Source of the DNA: Alphaproteobacteria bacterium
GTDB lineage: Bacteria > Pseudomonadota > Alphaproteobacteria > Caulobacterales > Caulobacteraceae
NCBI GenBank assembly: GCA_018820275.1
Contig: JAHJOO010000064.1
Span: forward strand, 1-58,267
Reading direction: 5' to 3'
Length of the DNA: 58,267 nt
A model generated the notes under the pieces. The model was given only the letters and a program-made list of their open reading frames with translations, had not been told where the DNA came from and ran no database searches. A program made the translations under genes and the position numbers. Each line of letters starts with the position of its first letter. Position 1 is the stretch's first letter. Below are positions 39,204 to 47,390 of the stretch, in pieces.

Positions 39204-41240
39204 ATGACCCCATTTCGCCTCTCCCTCGCCCTGACCGCCTCCGCCCTCGCCCTGTCGCCGGGCGTCGCGCTCGCCCAGGACCGCGCGTCGCCCGTCACCC
39301 GGGTCGACGATATCGTGGTGACCGCCGCCCCGTACGGCGTGGCGCGCCAGGCGACCAACATCGCCGTCGACGTGCTGGACGAGGAGGACCTGATCACCGC
39401 CCCGTCCGCCTCGCTGGGCGACGTGCTGAACGGGCTGCCGGGGGTGCGCTCCACCGCCTTCGCCGCCGGTGCCGGACGCCCGGTGATCCGCGGCCTGGCC
39501 GGGCCGCGCGTGCAGGTGCTGACCAACGGCCTGGGGCTGATCGACGCCAGCAGCCTGTCGCCCGACCACCAGGTCGCCGCCGATCCGGGCGAGGCGAACC
39601 GCATCGAGGTGCTGCGCGGGCCGCAGACCCTCGCCTATGGCGGTTCGGCCATCGGCGGGGTGGTCAACGTCATCGACGGACGCATCCCCGAAGGCGCGCC
39701 GGACGGCGGGTCCGAGGGCCGCGTCTGGGCCCAGGCCTCGTCGGTCGACGACGGCCTGAGCTACGGCGCGCGGGGTGCCTTCGGCGCGGGCCCGCTGGTC
39801 TTCACGCTCGACGGCTTCCGCCGCGAGGCCGGCGACTACGACATCCCCGTCCCCGGGGAATCGCGCCGTCAGGTGGAGTCGGAAGGCGAGACCTATGAGG
39901 ACACCGGCGGGACGACGCTGGAGAACAGTTTCGTGGACCTGTCCGCCTATGGCGCGGGCGTCTCCTGGATCGGGAACTGGGGCTTCGTCGGCGGCTCGGT
40001 GAAGCGCACGGAGACCGACTACGGCGTGCCCGGCCACGCGCACGAGCACGATCCGCTGGCACCGCCCGCGGACGAGGAGGAACGGGTCACCATCGGCCTG
40101 GAGCAGACCCGCTACGACCTGCGCGGCGAGCTGCGCCTGCCGTCCGGACCGTTCGCGCGCCTGCGCGGCGGCGCGGCCTACGCGGACTACACCCACACCG
40201 AGTTCGAGGGCGACGAGGTCGGCACGGTCTTCACCTCCGAAGGCGTCGAGGGCCGGCTGGAGCTGGTGCAGGTCCGCCGCGGCGGCTGGGACGGGGCGGT
40301 CGGCGTCCAGGGCCTGAAGCGCGATTTCGACGCCCAGGGCGACGAGGCCTATGTGCCCGCCACCGACATCTCGGAGCTGGGCGTCTACACGCTGCAGCGC
40401 CTCGACCGCGGCGGCTGGGGTCTTGAGGGCGGCCTGAGGTTCGATTCCCGCGAGCTGGACAGCGTGGCCGGGTCGCGCGACTTCTCGACGGTGTCGGCCT
40501 CGATCGGCGCCTATTTCAAGCCGACCGACGCCCTGTTCCTGGGCGCCTCGATCTCCCGCAACGGCCGCGCGCCGACGGAGGCGGAGCTGTTCGCCGAGGG
40601 CCCGCACGTCGCCACCCGCGCCTTCGAGGTCGGCGACGCCGATCTGGGCGAGGAGGAGGTCACCTCGCTCGAAGGCACGCTGCACTGGGATCGCGGACCG
40701 CTGACGATCGATCTGCACGTCTTCAACGCCGACTACGACGGTTTCATCGACCTGGTCCCGACCGGGGTGGAGGACATCGACAGCGAGCTGGAGATCTTCA
40801 CCTACGCCCAGACCGACGCGACCTTCCGCGGCCTGGAAGCGGAGCTGGGCTACCGGGCCTGGGAACGCGGCACGGACTCGCTGACGTTCGAGCTCGGCTA
40901 CGACATGGTGCGCGGCGAGACCGATCTGGGGCCGCCCGCCCGCATCCCGTCCTGGTCGCTGAGCGGCCGGGCGGAACTGGAATGGGGGCCGTGGACCGTG
41001 CGCGGCCAGCTGCGGCACGTGGCGGAGCAGGACCGGGTGGCGGCCTTCGAGCTTCCGACCGACGCCTACACCACGGCGGACCTGTATCTGGGCTGGTCGC
41101 CGCGCGAGGACGGGCTGATCCTGTTCGCCGAAGCCCGCAACCTGACCGACGAGGAAGTCCGGGAACACACCAGTTTCCTCAAGGATCTGGCCCCCTCGCC
41201 CGGCCGCAATCTGCGCGTCGGGGCGGCCTACCGCTTCTGA
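39204..41240 (+). CDS. znuD: TonB-dependent outer membrane zinc receptor, ZnuD-like
   Basis: A 678-residue outer membrane receptor. After the signal peptide (ending ALAQ), the plug carries VDDIVVTA (TonB box region) and RPVIRGLAGPRVQVLTNGLG; the barrel ends in LRVGAAYRF with the terminal Phe. An extracellular loop near residue 276 reads GHAHEHD, a His-rich stretch typical of ZnuD zinc receptors. It sits directly behind a Zur operator and is divergent from zur. The ATG 39204 is chosen as the first residue of the signal; upstream in-frame starts overlap the operator. Confidence 0.88.
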   Translation: MTPFRLSLALTASALALSPGVALAQDRASPVTRVDDIVVTAAPYGVARQATNIAVDVLDEEDLITAPSASLGDVLNGLPGVRSTAFAAGAGRPVIRGLAGPRVQVLTNGLGLIDASSLSPDHQVAADPGEANRIEVLRGPQTLAYGGSAIGGVVNVIDGRIPEGAPDGGSEGRVWAQASSVDDGLSYGARGAFGAGPLVFTLDGFRREAGDYDIPVPGESRRQVESEGETYEDTGGTTLENSFVDLSAYGAGVSWIGNWGFVGGSVKRTETDYGVPGHAHEHDPLAPPADEEERVTIGLEQTRYDLRGELRLPSGPFARLRGGAAYADYTHTEFEGDEVGTVFTSEGVEGRLELVQVRRGGWDGAVGVQGLKRDFDAQGDEAYVPATDISELGVYTLQRLDRGGWGLEGGLRFDSRELDSVAGSRDFSTVSASIGAYFKPTDALFLGASISRNGRAPTEAELFAEGPHVATRAFEVGDADLGEEEVTSLEGTLHWDRGPLTIDLHVFNADYDGFIDLVPTGVEDIDSELEIFTYAQTDATFRGLEAELGYRAWERGTDSLTFELGYDMVRGETDLGPPARIPSWSLSGRAELEWGPWTVRGQLRHVAEQDRVAAFELPTDAYTTADLYLGWSPREDGLILFAEARNLTDEEVREHTSFLKDLAPSPGRNLRVGAAYRF

Positions 41241-41334
41241 CGGAATTCCCGGCCCGCGCGGACTCGTTTGCCGCCCGCGCGGGCATGGGATAGAAGGCCC
41301 GCCTTCCGTCACCTTCAGAGCGTTTTCCGCCTCC

Positions 41335-42138
41335 ATGACCGACACCAACATGCAGACCGGCCAGATGACCGGCCAACTCGCCGGCAACGTGCTGTTCTAT
41401 GGCAAGCCCGAACCCCTGTCGGTCGAGAACCACAGCGCCCTGGGGGTCTCGCCGACCGACCGGCCCTTCGACTTCGTGGCCAAGTCGCACGTCGTGCCGC
41501 TGACGGTCACGGAGTTCGCCCCAGCGGCCCTCAGCTACCCGGTCATCTTCGTCGGCGACGCGCGCCAGCCGGTCGCGGTCATGGGCCTGCGCCCCGACCA
41601 GAACCTGTTCGTCGAGGACGGCCTGTTCAAGCCGGACGCCTACATCCCGGCCTACGTCCGTCGCTATCCCTTCGTCTTCGCCAACGACGAGACCCAGCAG
41701 CGCCTGATCCTGTGCATCGACCGCGACGCCCCGTTCGTGGTCGAGGGCGGCTCCCAGCCGCTGTTCACCGACGGCCAGCCCAGCGCCTTCACCCAGCAGG
41801 CCATGGAGTTCTGCAACAGCTTCGAGCAGGAGCGGCTGCGCACGGAGTCCTTCGTGGCCCTGGTGAAGGAGATGGACCTGCTGGAGACCCGCGAGGCCAC
41901 CTTCACGCCCCGCGACGCCTCGGGCCAGCCCGCCGGCGAGGTGCAGAAGATCGCCGAGTACTACGCCGTGTCGGAAGACAAGCTGCGCGCCCTGCCGGCC
42001 GAGAAGCTGGTCGAACTGCGCGACAACGGTGCTCTGGGCCAGATCTACGCCCACCTGACGTCGCTGCAGGGCTGGGACCGCCTGGTCGCCCTGACCTTCG
42101 CCAAGGCCGCCGCGACGCCCGCCGCCGCCAACGCCTGA
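41335..42138 (+). CDS. SapC-family protein
   Basis: A 267-residue soluble protein of the SapC family. It shows the family core: VLFYGKPEPLSVENHSALGV, FDFVAKSHVVPLTVTEF, YPVIFVGD, and a C-terminal TSLQGWDRLVALT. SapC proteins were first tied to surface-layer clusters, but the biochemical role is not established. No S-layer protein or export genes lie nearby. A strong hairpin terminator follows the stop. Confidence 0.9.
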   Translation: MTDTNMQTGQMTGQLAGNVLFYGKPEPLSVENHSALGVSPTDRPFDFVAKSHVVPLTVTEFAPAALSYPVIFVGDARQPVAVMGLRPDQNLFVEDGLFKPDAYIPAYVRRYPFVFANDETQQRLILCIDRDAPFVVEGGSQPLFTDGQPSAFTQQAMEFCNSFEQERLRTESFVALVKEMDLLETREATFTPRDASGQPAGEVQKIAEYYAVSEDKLRALPAEKLVELRDNGALGQIYAHLTSLQGWDRLVALTFAKAAATPAAANA

Positions 42139-42162
42139 GGCCTCGACCGTTCGACGCGCGAG

Positions 42163-42189
42163 ACGGCGGCTCTCCGGAGCCGCCGTTTT
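42163..42189 (+). terminator. Rho-independent terminator after sapC
   Basis: ACGGCGGCTC (42163-42172) pairs perfectly with GAGCCGCCGT (42177-42186) around a TCCG loop, followed by a short T-run (the stem's last T plus TTT). It ends sapC and may also act on the convergent MaoC-like gene. Confidence 0.75.
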
Positions 42190-42201
42190 GCCGTCCGGCT
42201 T

Positions 42202-42609
42202 TCAGCGCCGCGCGAACACCGCGCGCGTCAGGCACGAGAAGACCAGCCGACCGGCCTCGTCCAGCAGGTCGTGCTGGGCGATGACGATGCCCTTGTCGTC
42301 GCCGACCGGATCCTTGCCGAGGATGGTCATCCGCCCCCGCAGCAGCTCGCCGGCTGGCGGGTTCCGCATGAAGCGCAGGCCGTCGACCGCCAGCACCTTG
42401 GACTGGGCCCAGGCGCGCGCCTTGTCGCCGAACAGGCGGCTCCACAGCACGTAGACGAGCGCGTCGGGCGCGCCGCCCTCGACGTCCCAGCCGGGCACGA
42501 AGCGTTCGGCGAACCCGGCCACCACGTCCGCGTCGGCGGCGCAGACCCCCAGCGGAATCACCTCGCCGGTGGCCAGGTCCTCATAGTGGACGTGCAGGGG
42601 CTCGGTCAT
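42202..42609 (-). CDS. MaoC-like (hotdog-fold) dehydratase domain protein
   Basis: A 135-residue protein. The opening VHYEDLATGEVIPLG and ADVVAGFAERFVPG match the start of MaoC-like hotdog hydratases, and the end reads AQHDLLDEAGRLVFSCLTRAVF, a typical last strand. The exact catalytic Asp/His pair is not clear. It may act on CoA or ACP thioesters. It lies 18 bases after the CurA-type reductase in the same direction, so the two are probably co-transcribed. Confidence 0.72.
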   Translation of the reverse strand: MTEPLHVHYEDLATGEVIPLGVCAADADVVAGFAERFVPGWDVEGGAPDALVYVLWSRLFGDKARAWAQSKVLAVDGLRFMRNPPAGELLRGRMTILGKDPVGDDKGIVIAQHDLLDEAGRLVFSCLTRAVFARR

Positions 42610-42627
42610 TCCGCCTCGGGGCTGGAC

Positions 42628-43644
42628 TCAGGGTTCTTCGGACACCCGTACCAGCAACTTGCCGTCGTGCGATCCGGTGAACAAGCGGTTGAGCGAGTCG
42701 ACCGCCCCGTCCAGGCCGTCGTCGACGTGGACCTTCCACTTCACGCGGCCATCCGCCAGCATCGGCCCCATCCCCGCGACCATCTCCTTCGCCCGGGGCG
42801 CATAGTCCATCACCAGGAAGCCGCGGACGCTCAGCCGGTGGGTGATCAGGCGGCTGAAGTCCGGCGTGGGCGGGCGCCGCGTGGCGTTGTAGGCCGAGAT
42901 CAGGCCGCACACGGCCATCCGGCCATGGATCTTCAGGCGGTTGAACACGGCGATCATGATGTCGCCGCCGACGTTCTCGAAATTCATCTCGACCCCGTCG
43001 GGCGCCAGCCGGTCCAGGGCCTCGCCGACGTCCTCGTTCTTGTAGTCGATCGCCGCGTCGAACCCGAGGTCCTCGGTCAGCCAGCGGCACTTCTCCGGCC
43101 CGCCGGCGATGCCGATGACCCGCGCCCCGTGCGCTTTGGCGACCTGGCCGGCGATCGAGCCCACCGCACCCGCGGCGGCCGAGATGACGATGGTCTCGCC
43201 CGGCTGGGGCTTCAGCACGTCGGTCACACCGAACCACGCGGTCATGCCGGTCATGCCCATGACCGACATGTTGGCCGTCAGCGGCAGGCCGGGCACGCGG
43301 TGCACCCGCGAGGCGGCGGCGGCGTCGACCACCGCCCGGTCGGCCCAGCCGCCGGCGGCCGTGGTCACCACGTCGCCGGCGGCGAACCGGTCGGACCGGC
43401 TGTCCTCGACCACGCCGAGCGTCAGTCCGCGCATGACGTCGCCCAGCCCGACCGGGGGCAGATAGCCCGCCGTGTCGTTCATCCAGGTGCGGTTGGTCGG
43501 GTCGAGCGAGAGGTAGACGGTCCGGACCCGGATCTGGCCCTCCCCGAGGTCCGGAAGCGTGGCCTCGACGAGCTCGAGATCCCCGTCCTGGATGAGGCCC
43601 TGGGGACGACGGCGAAGGACCCACTGGCGGCTGGCGGTCGGCAT
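42628..43644 (-). CDS. NADP-dependent MDR-family reductase (CurA/alkenal reductase-like)
   Basis: A 338-residue zinc-free medium-chain reductase. The cofactor motif SAAAGAVGSIAGQVAK, the opening RQWVLRRRPQG and the substrate-loop LSLDPTNRTWM are typical of the curcumin/2-alkenal reductase group, which reduces alpha,beta-unsaturated carbonyls with NADPH. It is preceded on the same strand by the structured region downstream of phyR. Co-transcription with the MaoC-like gene is likely. Confidence 0.92.
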   Translation of the reverse strand: MPTASRQWVLRRRPQGLIQDGDLELVEATLPDLGEGQIRVRTVYLSLDPTNRTWMNDTAGYLPPVGLGDVMRGLTLGVVEDSRSDRFAAGDVVTTAAGGWADRAVVDAAAASRVHRVPGLPLTANMSVMGMTGMTAWFGVTDVLKPQPGETIVISAAAGAVGSIAGQVAKAHGARVIGIAGGPEKCRWLTEDLGFDAAIDYKNEDVGEALDRLAPDGVEMNFENVGGDIMIAVFNRLKIHGRMAVCGLISAYNATRRPPTPDFSRLITHRLSVRGFLVMDYAPRAKEMVAGMGPMLADGRVKWKVHVDDGLDGAVDSLNRLFTGSHDGKLLVRVSEEP

Positions 43645-43696
43645 GGCGCGCTCCTGCGTTGCTTTTCGCCACGGACCTTATGCGCGACCGACGCAA

Positions 43697-43729
43697 AGAA
43701 AAAGGGCGGGATCGTTTCCGATCCCGCCC
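43697..43729 (-). terminator. Rho-independent terminator downstream of phyR (minus strand)
   Basis: GGGCGGGATCG (43704-43714) and CGATCCCGCCC (43719-43729) form a perfect 11-base stem with a four-base loop. Read on the minus strand it is followed by a run of TTTTTCTTT. It ends the phyR transcript about 140 bases after the phyR stop. Confidence 0.8.
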
Positions 43730-43753
43730 GAGGTCGCATCATCGAGAATGAGG

Positions 43754-43814
43754 TGCGGAGGCGACAGACCGGATTTCTCCGGTCTCGTGTCGGGGGGGCG
43801 TCGCCGCCTCCGCA
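43754..43814. repeat. Nested inverted repeats downstream of phyR
   Basis: TGCGGAGGCG (43754-43763) is perfectly complementary to CGCCTCCGCA (43805-43814). Inside lies a second perfect hairpin, AGACCGGA-TTTC-TCCGGTCT (43766-43785). The RNA from either strand would fold into a stable two-level structure. No gene covers it. It may be part of a small RNA or an untranslated region. Confidence 0.7.
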
Positions 43815-43824
43815 AATCGAAAAT

Positions 43825-43866
43825 GCCCGATCCGATTCGCGGTTCCCGCACCGGGCGACTTTTTTT
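43825..43866 (+). terminator. Plus-strand terminator without a plus-strand gene
   Basis: GCCCG (43825-43829) pairs with CGGGC (43852-43856) enclosing GCGG-TTC-CCGC (43839-43849); seven T follow at 43860-43866. This is a terminator pattern for plus-strand RNA, but both flanking genes are on the minus strand and the nearest plus gene (sapC) has its own terminator 1.6 kb away. It suggests an unannotated plus-strand RNA. Confidence 0.45.
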
Positions 43867-43867
43867 C

Positions 43868-44656
43868 TCAGGCGGCCTCTTTCTGGCGCGCGGGGTGGAA
43901 GAACAGGGCCTGGCTGATCGCGGCCTTCACGGTCTCCGGCTGGAACGGCTTGGTGATCAGGAAGGTCGGTTCGGGCCGCTCGCCCGTCAGCAGGCGCTCC
44001 GGGAAGGCGGTGATGAAGATCACCGGCACGTCGAACCGCTTGAGGATGTCCTTCACCGCGTCGATGCCCGACGAGCCGTCGGCCAGCTGGATGTCGGCCA
44101 GCACCAGGCCCGGCCGGTGACGGGCGACGGCGTCGACGGCCTCGTCGTGGGTGGTCGCGGTGCCGGTGACGCGGTGGCCCAGCTCCTTCACCAGGCTCTC
44201 GATGTCGGCCGAGATGATGGCCTCGTCCTCGATGATCAGCACGTCGGTGGCCAGTTCGGCGTCGATGTCGGACTGGGCCTCGGCGATCAGCCCCTCGACG
44301 GAATGCGGATCGGCACCGAGGATCTGCGCGGCCTCGGACGGGGTGAACCCTTCCAGCGCGGTCAGCAGGAAGGCCTGGCGCGACCGCGGGGAGATGCGCA
44401 TCAGCCGCTGCCCGGCGTCGGTCTCGTCGGTCTGCACGGTCTCGAGTTGCGCCCCCGTGGTGGACCAGATCGCGTGGAACACGTGGTACAGGGCCACGCG
44501 CGGCGTCATGTCGGGCGAAAGCTGGCGTTCGCCCGCGGCCAGGGCCTCCAGCGCGACCCGCACATAGTTGTCGCCGGTCGATTGATCCCCGGTCAGGGCG
44601 CGCGCGTAGCGGCGGACATAGGGCAGGTGCGGCGCGAGTCTGGCCAGAAGGCTCAT
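43868..44656 (-). CDS. phyR: General stress response anti-anti-sigma regulator PhyR
   Basis: A 262-residue response regulator with an N-terminal sigma-factor-like domain (residues 1-130) and a C-terminal receiver domain. The receiver has IIEDEAIISADIES, the phospho-acceptor Asp188 in LVLADIQLADG, the Thr/Ser in VIFITAFPE and the Lys in LITKPF. When phosphorylated it binds NepR and frees EcfG. The start at ATG 44656 gives the natural N-terminus; upstream residues in the same frame are not conserved-looking. It is divergent from nepR and has its own EcfG promoter. Confidence 0.96.
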   Translation of the reverse strand: MSLLARLAPHLPYVRRYARALTGDQSTGDNYVRVALEALAAGERQLSPDMTPRVALYHVFHAIWSTTGAQLETVQTDETDAGQRLMRISPRSRQAFLLTALEGFTPSEAAQILGADPHSVEGLIAEAQSDIDAELATDVLIIEDEAIISADIESLVKELGHRVTGTATTHDEAVDAVARHRPGLVLADIQLADGSSGIDAVKDILKRFDVPVIFITAFPERLLTGERPEPTFLITKPFQPETVKAAISQALFFHPARQKEAA

Positions 44657-44714
44657 GTGACGTATTCCCCGACGTAGGCGCTTCGAACGGACGAAGCGGG
44701 TTGCAACCGCCTCT

Positions 44715-44739
44715 AACGTGGGATCACGGCCACGGTTCC
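44715..44739 (-). promoter_or_regulatory. EcfG promoter of phyR
   Basis: On the minus strand GGAAC (44735-44739), 16 bases, CGTT (44715-44718), the consensus of alphaproteobacterial EcfG promoters. It lies 59 bases before the phyR start and would give autoregulation of the stress response. Confidence 0.85.
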
Positions 44740-44780
44740 GCCCCGACGGCCGCGGGTCGGGAAAATTGCGGCGCCCTGGC

Positions 44781-44805
44781 GGAACCCCCGCCCGGAACTC
44801 ACGTT
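44781..44805 (+). promoter_or_regulatory. EcfG promoter of nepR-ecfG
   Basis: GGAAC (44781-44785), a 16-base spacer and CGTT (44802-44805) match the EcfG promoter consensus with the same spacing as the phyR promoter. It lies 27 bases before the nepR ATG. Confidence 0.87.
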
Positions 44806-44831
44806 GTGGCGGTTCGGAACGGGGCGGCGTG

Positions 44832-45053
44832 ATGCCGAAAGACATGAGCGAAGACAAAGGCGCTGCGCGAAAACGCGCGGACAAGGCGCGGAAGGAACCT
44901 GGATTGGAAGAGGCCCGACTGCGCCAGCAGGCGATCGGCGTGCGTCTGCGTCACATGTTCGAGGAAGTGGTCAACGAGCCTGTGCCGCAGGACTTCCTCG
45001 ACATTCTGAAGCGCGCCGACGAGAAGAACGGACCCGGGGGCGAAGGCTCGTGA
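44832..45053 (+). CDS. nepR: Anti-sigma factor NepR
   Basis: A 73-residue anti-sigma factor that holds EcfG inactive until PhyR-P binds it. The conserved core is RLRHMFEEVVNEPVPQDF followed by LDILKRAD, the helix-loop-helix that grips the sigma factor; the charged N-terminus is typical. ATG 44832 is preceded by a GTG in the same frame. Its stop overlaps the GTG of ecfG (GTGA), which links their synthesis. Confidence 0.95.
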   Translation: MPKDMSEDKGAARKRADKARKEPGLEEARLRQQAIGVRLRHMFEEVVNEPVPQDFLDILKRADEKNGPGGEGS

Positions 45054-45655
45054 GGGGATCGACCGCGCCCAAGCCGCCCTCCAGCGACGACGAGGCCTTC
45101 AAGAAGCAGCTGGTGACGCTGATCCCGCACCTGCGCGCCTTCGCGCGCACCCTGACGGGTGACGCCACGGCGGCCGACGACCTGGCCCAGGACGCGCTGA
45201 TGAAGGCGTGGGACGCCCGGGCCAGCTATCAGATGGGCACCAACATGAAGGCCTGGACCTTCATGATCCTGCGCAACCAGTTCTATTCCGAGAAGCGGCG
45301 GTCCTGGCGGCAGTCGCAGCTCGACCAGGAGGCGGCCGAGCGGACGCTGGTGGCGGTCGACGATCCCGAGGCGCCGGTGGCGCTGGACGAACTGCGTCAG
45401 GCGCTGGACACCCTTCCCGCGGAGCAACGCGAGGCGCTGATTCTGGTCGGTGCCGGCGGCTTTGCCTATGAGGAGGCGGCCGAGATCTGCCAGTGCGCCG
45501 TGGGCACGGTGAAGAGCCGCGTCTCGCGCGCCCGCCGCTCGCTGCTCGGCATTCTGGAAAGCGGGGGCTATGCCCGCGACGGCCGCGCCGCCGGCGACGC
45601 CATGCGCTCCATCCTCGCCGACGCCGACCGCCTGAGCGGCCCCCTGCGGACCTGA
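45050..45655 (+). CDS. ecfG: General stress response sigma factor EcfG (SigT-type)
   Basis: A 201-residue ECF sigma factor. Region 2 shows AADDLAQDALMKAWDAR and the WTFMILRNQFYSEKRR stretch; region 4 shows LDTLPAEQREALILVG and the helix-turn-helix EAAEICQCAVGTVKSRVSRARRSL. It recognises GGAAC...CGTT promoters, several of which are in this window. The GTG at 45050 overlaps the nepR stop. The last 25 residues are a short extension. Regulation is by NepR and by its own promoter. Confidence 0.96.
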   Translation: MRGSTAPKPPSSDDEAFKKQLVTLIPHLRAFARTLTGDATAADDLAQDALMKAWDARASYQMGTNMKAWTFMILRNQFYSEKRRSWRQSQLDQEAAERTLVAVDDPEAPVALDELRQALDTLPAEQREALILVGAGGFAYEEAAEICQCAVGTVKSRVSRARRSLLGILESGGYARDGRAAGDAMRSILADADRLSGPLRT

Positions 45656-45660
45656 CCGGT

Positions 45661-47343
45661 TTGGCCGCGCGCGGACGCCTTTTCGGACAGGGCCTCCGTC
45701 CCCGCTTTCGCGGCATCCGCTTCCGCCTGGGCATGGCCATGGCCCTGGCCCTGCTGCCGTTCCTGATCTTCAGCGCCGTCCAGCTGCAGGCCGATTTTCG
45801 CGACGAGGCCTTCGCCCGGCGCGAGATGCTGCGCCTGGCCGCCGAGCGCAGCGTGGCCGATCAGCAGGGCCGCGTGCGGTCGACCGCCGCCCTGCTCGAG
45901 GTCCTCGCGCTGGAAGGCACGGGCCCCGGCTGCGCCGCGCGCCTCACCGCCCTCGACGCCCGGCTGCGGATCTACGACGGCTTCGCCCGCTTTGGCCCCG
46001 ACGGCGTCCTGCTGTGCGGGTCGGAGGGCGCCCCCGCCGCGGGCGCGTGGATGGACGATCTGCGCGCCGGTCGTCGCGTCGTGGCCGCGCCCTCGGCCGG
46101 GGCGGCGCCCGGCGTGCTGATCGCCCTCCGGCTGGAGCGGCCGCTCGGGGCGTTCGACGGGGCCACCGCCGTGGTGATGCCGCTGGGCGAGCTGCTTCCC
46201 CGGCGCGACATCCGGAGTCTGCCGGCCGGCGCCGAGGCCGCCCTGGTGTCGCCGGACGGCCGGGTCCTCGCCACGACCCGCGCCGACGCCTTTGCGGACA
46301 TGCCCGAGGTGTCGCCGCCGCCGGCGGAGACCGGCGAGGCCGTGGTCGTGGAACGCAACGGCCGCGTCTATGTCCGCGCCTCCCTGATCGACCGGGAGCT
46401 GCACGTTCTCTTCTCGGCGCCGGCACCGGGACTGCTGTCCTGGGCCCGGCTGAACCCCATCGGGGCCTTCCTGATGCCGCTCGCCGTCTGGCTGGCCGCC
46501 TTCGTGGCGGTCATGGCGCTGTCGGAGCGGTTCGTCATCCGCTGGCTCGACTATCTCCAGCGCGTCGCCGCCATCCACGCGCGGGGGCGTCTTTCGGTTC
46601 GGCCGGTGCAGGCCGACGCGGCGCCGACCGAGATCCGCACCCTGGCGCGCACGCTCGACGACCTGGCGGCCGGCGTCACGACCCGCGACCAGTCGCTCGT
46701 CAAGGCGCTGGAGGAGAAGGACGCGCTGATGCGGGAGATTCACCATCGGGTGAAGAACAACCTGCAGATCATCTCGTCCCTGCTCAGCATGCAGCAGCGC
46801 AGCGTCACCGACGCCTCGGCCAAGGCGGCGCTGGGCGACACGCGGCAGCGGATCTCGGCCCTGGCCCTGATCTACCGGACCCTCTACCAGGCCGAGGATC
46901 TCGGCCGCGCGGACATGAAGGACTTCCTCGACGCGCTCGTGGGTCAGATGGTGGCCGACCAGGCCGGCCGGGGACAGGTCATCGAGAGTTCGGTCCGGTC
47001 GGATTCGCTGATCGTCGACCCCGACAAGCTGGCCCCGATGGCGCTGTGGCTGGTGGAGGCCGTGGCCAACGCCCAGAAGCACGCCTTCACCACCGGCGGC
47101 ACGGCGCTGGCCGTGCGGTTCCGCGTCGACGGCCAGACCAGCGTGCTCGAGGTGGAGGATGACGGACCCGGGCTGACGCCCTCGACCGCCTCCGGCGTGG
47201 GCCGCACCCTGATGGCCGCGTTCGCCAAACAGCTGCGCGGAGAGACCGAGATTCTGGCGGGCCCGCTGGGCGGAGCGCTGATCCGGATGACCTTCGTCAC
47301 GCCCGGTGCCCCGTCGGCCCCGGAGCCCTCCGGAACCGTCTGA
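45661..47343 (+). CDS. phyK: Sensor histidine kinase of the general stress response, PhyK-like
   Basis: A 560-residue membrane kinase of the HisKA_2/HWE type. An N-terminal membrane helix (LGMAMALALLPFLIFSAV) and a second near residue 275 (FLMPLAVWLAAFVAVMAL) flank a periplasmic sensor of about 240 residues; a linker follows, then EIHHRVKNNLQIISSLLSMQ with the phospho-His at 361/362, and an ATPase domain with VANAQKHAF and EDDGPGL. I place the start at TTG 45661, five bases after ecfG; ATG 45733 would cut off the basic N-terminus. It most likely phosphorylates PhyR. Confidence 0.88.
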   Translation: MAARGRLFGQGLRPRFRGIRFRLGMAMALALLPFLIFSAVQLQADFRDEAFARREMLRLAAERSVADQQGRVRSTAALLEVLALEGTGPGCAARLTALDARLRIYDGFARFGPDGVLLCGSEGAPAAGAWMDDLRAGRRVVAAPSAGAAPGVLIALRLERPLGAFDGATAVVMPLGELLPRRDIRSLPAGAEAALVSPDGRVLATTRADAFADMPEVSPPPAETGEAVVVERNGRVYVRASLIDRELHVLFSAPAPGLLSWARLNPIGAFLMPLAVWLAAFVAVMALSERFVIRWLDYLQRVAAIHARGRLSVRPVQADAAPTEIRTLARTLDDLAAGVTTRDQSLVKALEEKDALMREIHHRVKNNLQIISSLLSMQQRSVTDASAKAALGDTRQRISALALIYRTLYQAEDLGRADMKDFLDALVGQMVADQAGRGQVIESSVRSDSLIVDPDKLAPMALWLVEAVANAQKHAFTTGGTALAVRFRVDGQTSVLEVEDDGPGLTPSTASGVGRTLMAAFAKQLRGETEILAGPLGGALIRMTFVTPGAPSAPEPSGTV

Positions 47344-47356
47344 CGGCGGCGACGTT
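47332..47356 (+). promoter_or_regulatory. EcfG promoter of the entericidin-like gene
   Basis: GGAAC (47332-47336), 16 bases, CGTT (47353-47356), an exact EcfG pattern that overlaps the end of phyK and lies 34 bases before the lipoprotein ATG. The spacing equals that of the phyR and nepR promoters. Confidence 0.85.
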
Positions 47357-47390
47357 TGTTCCCGCGAGACATCCCTCCAGGAGCCTGAAA

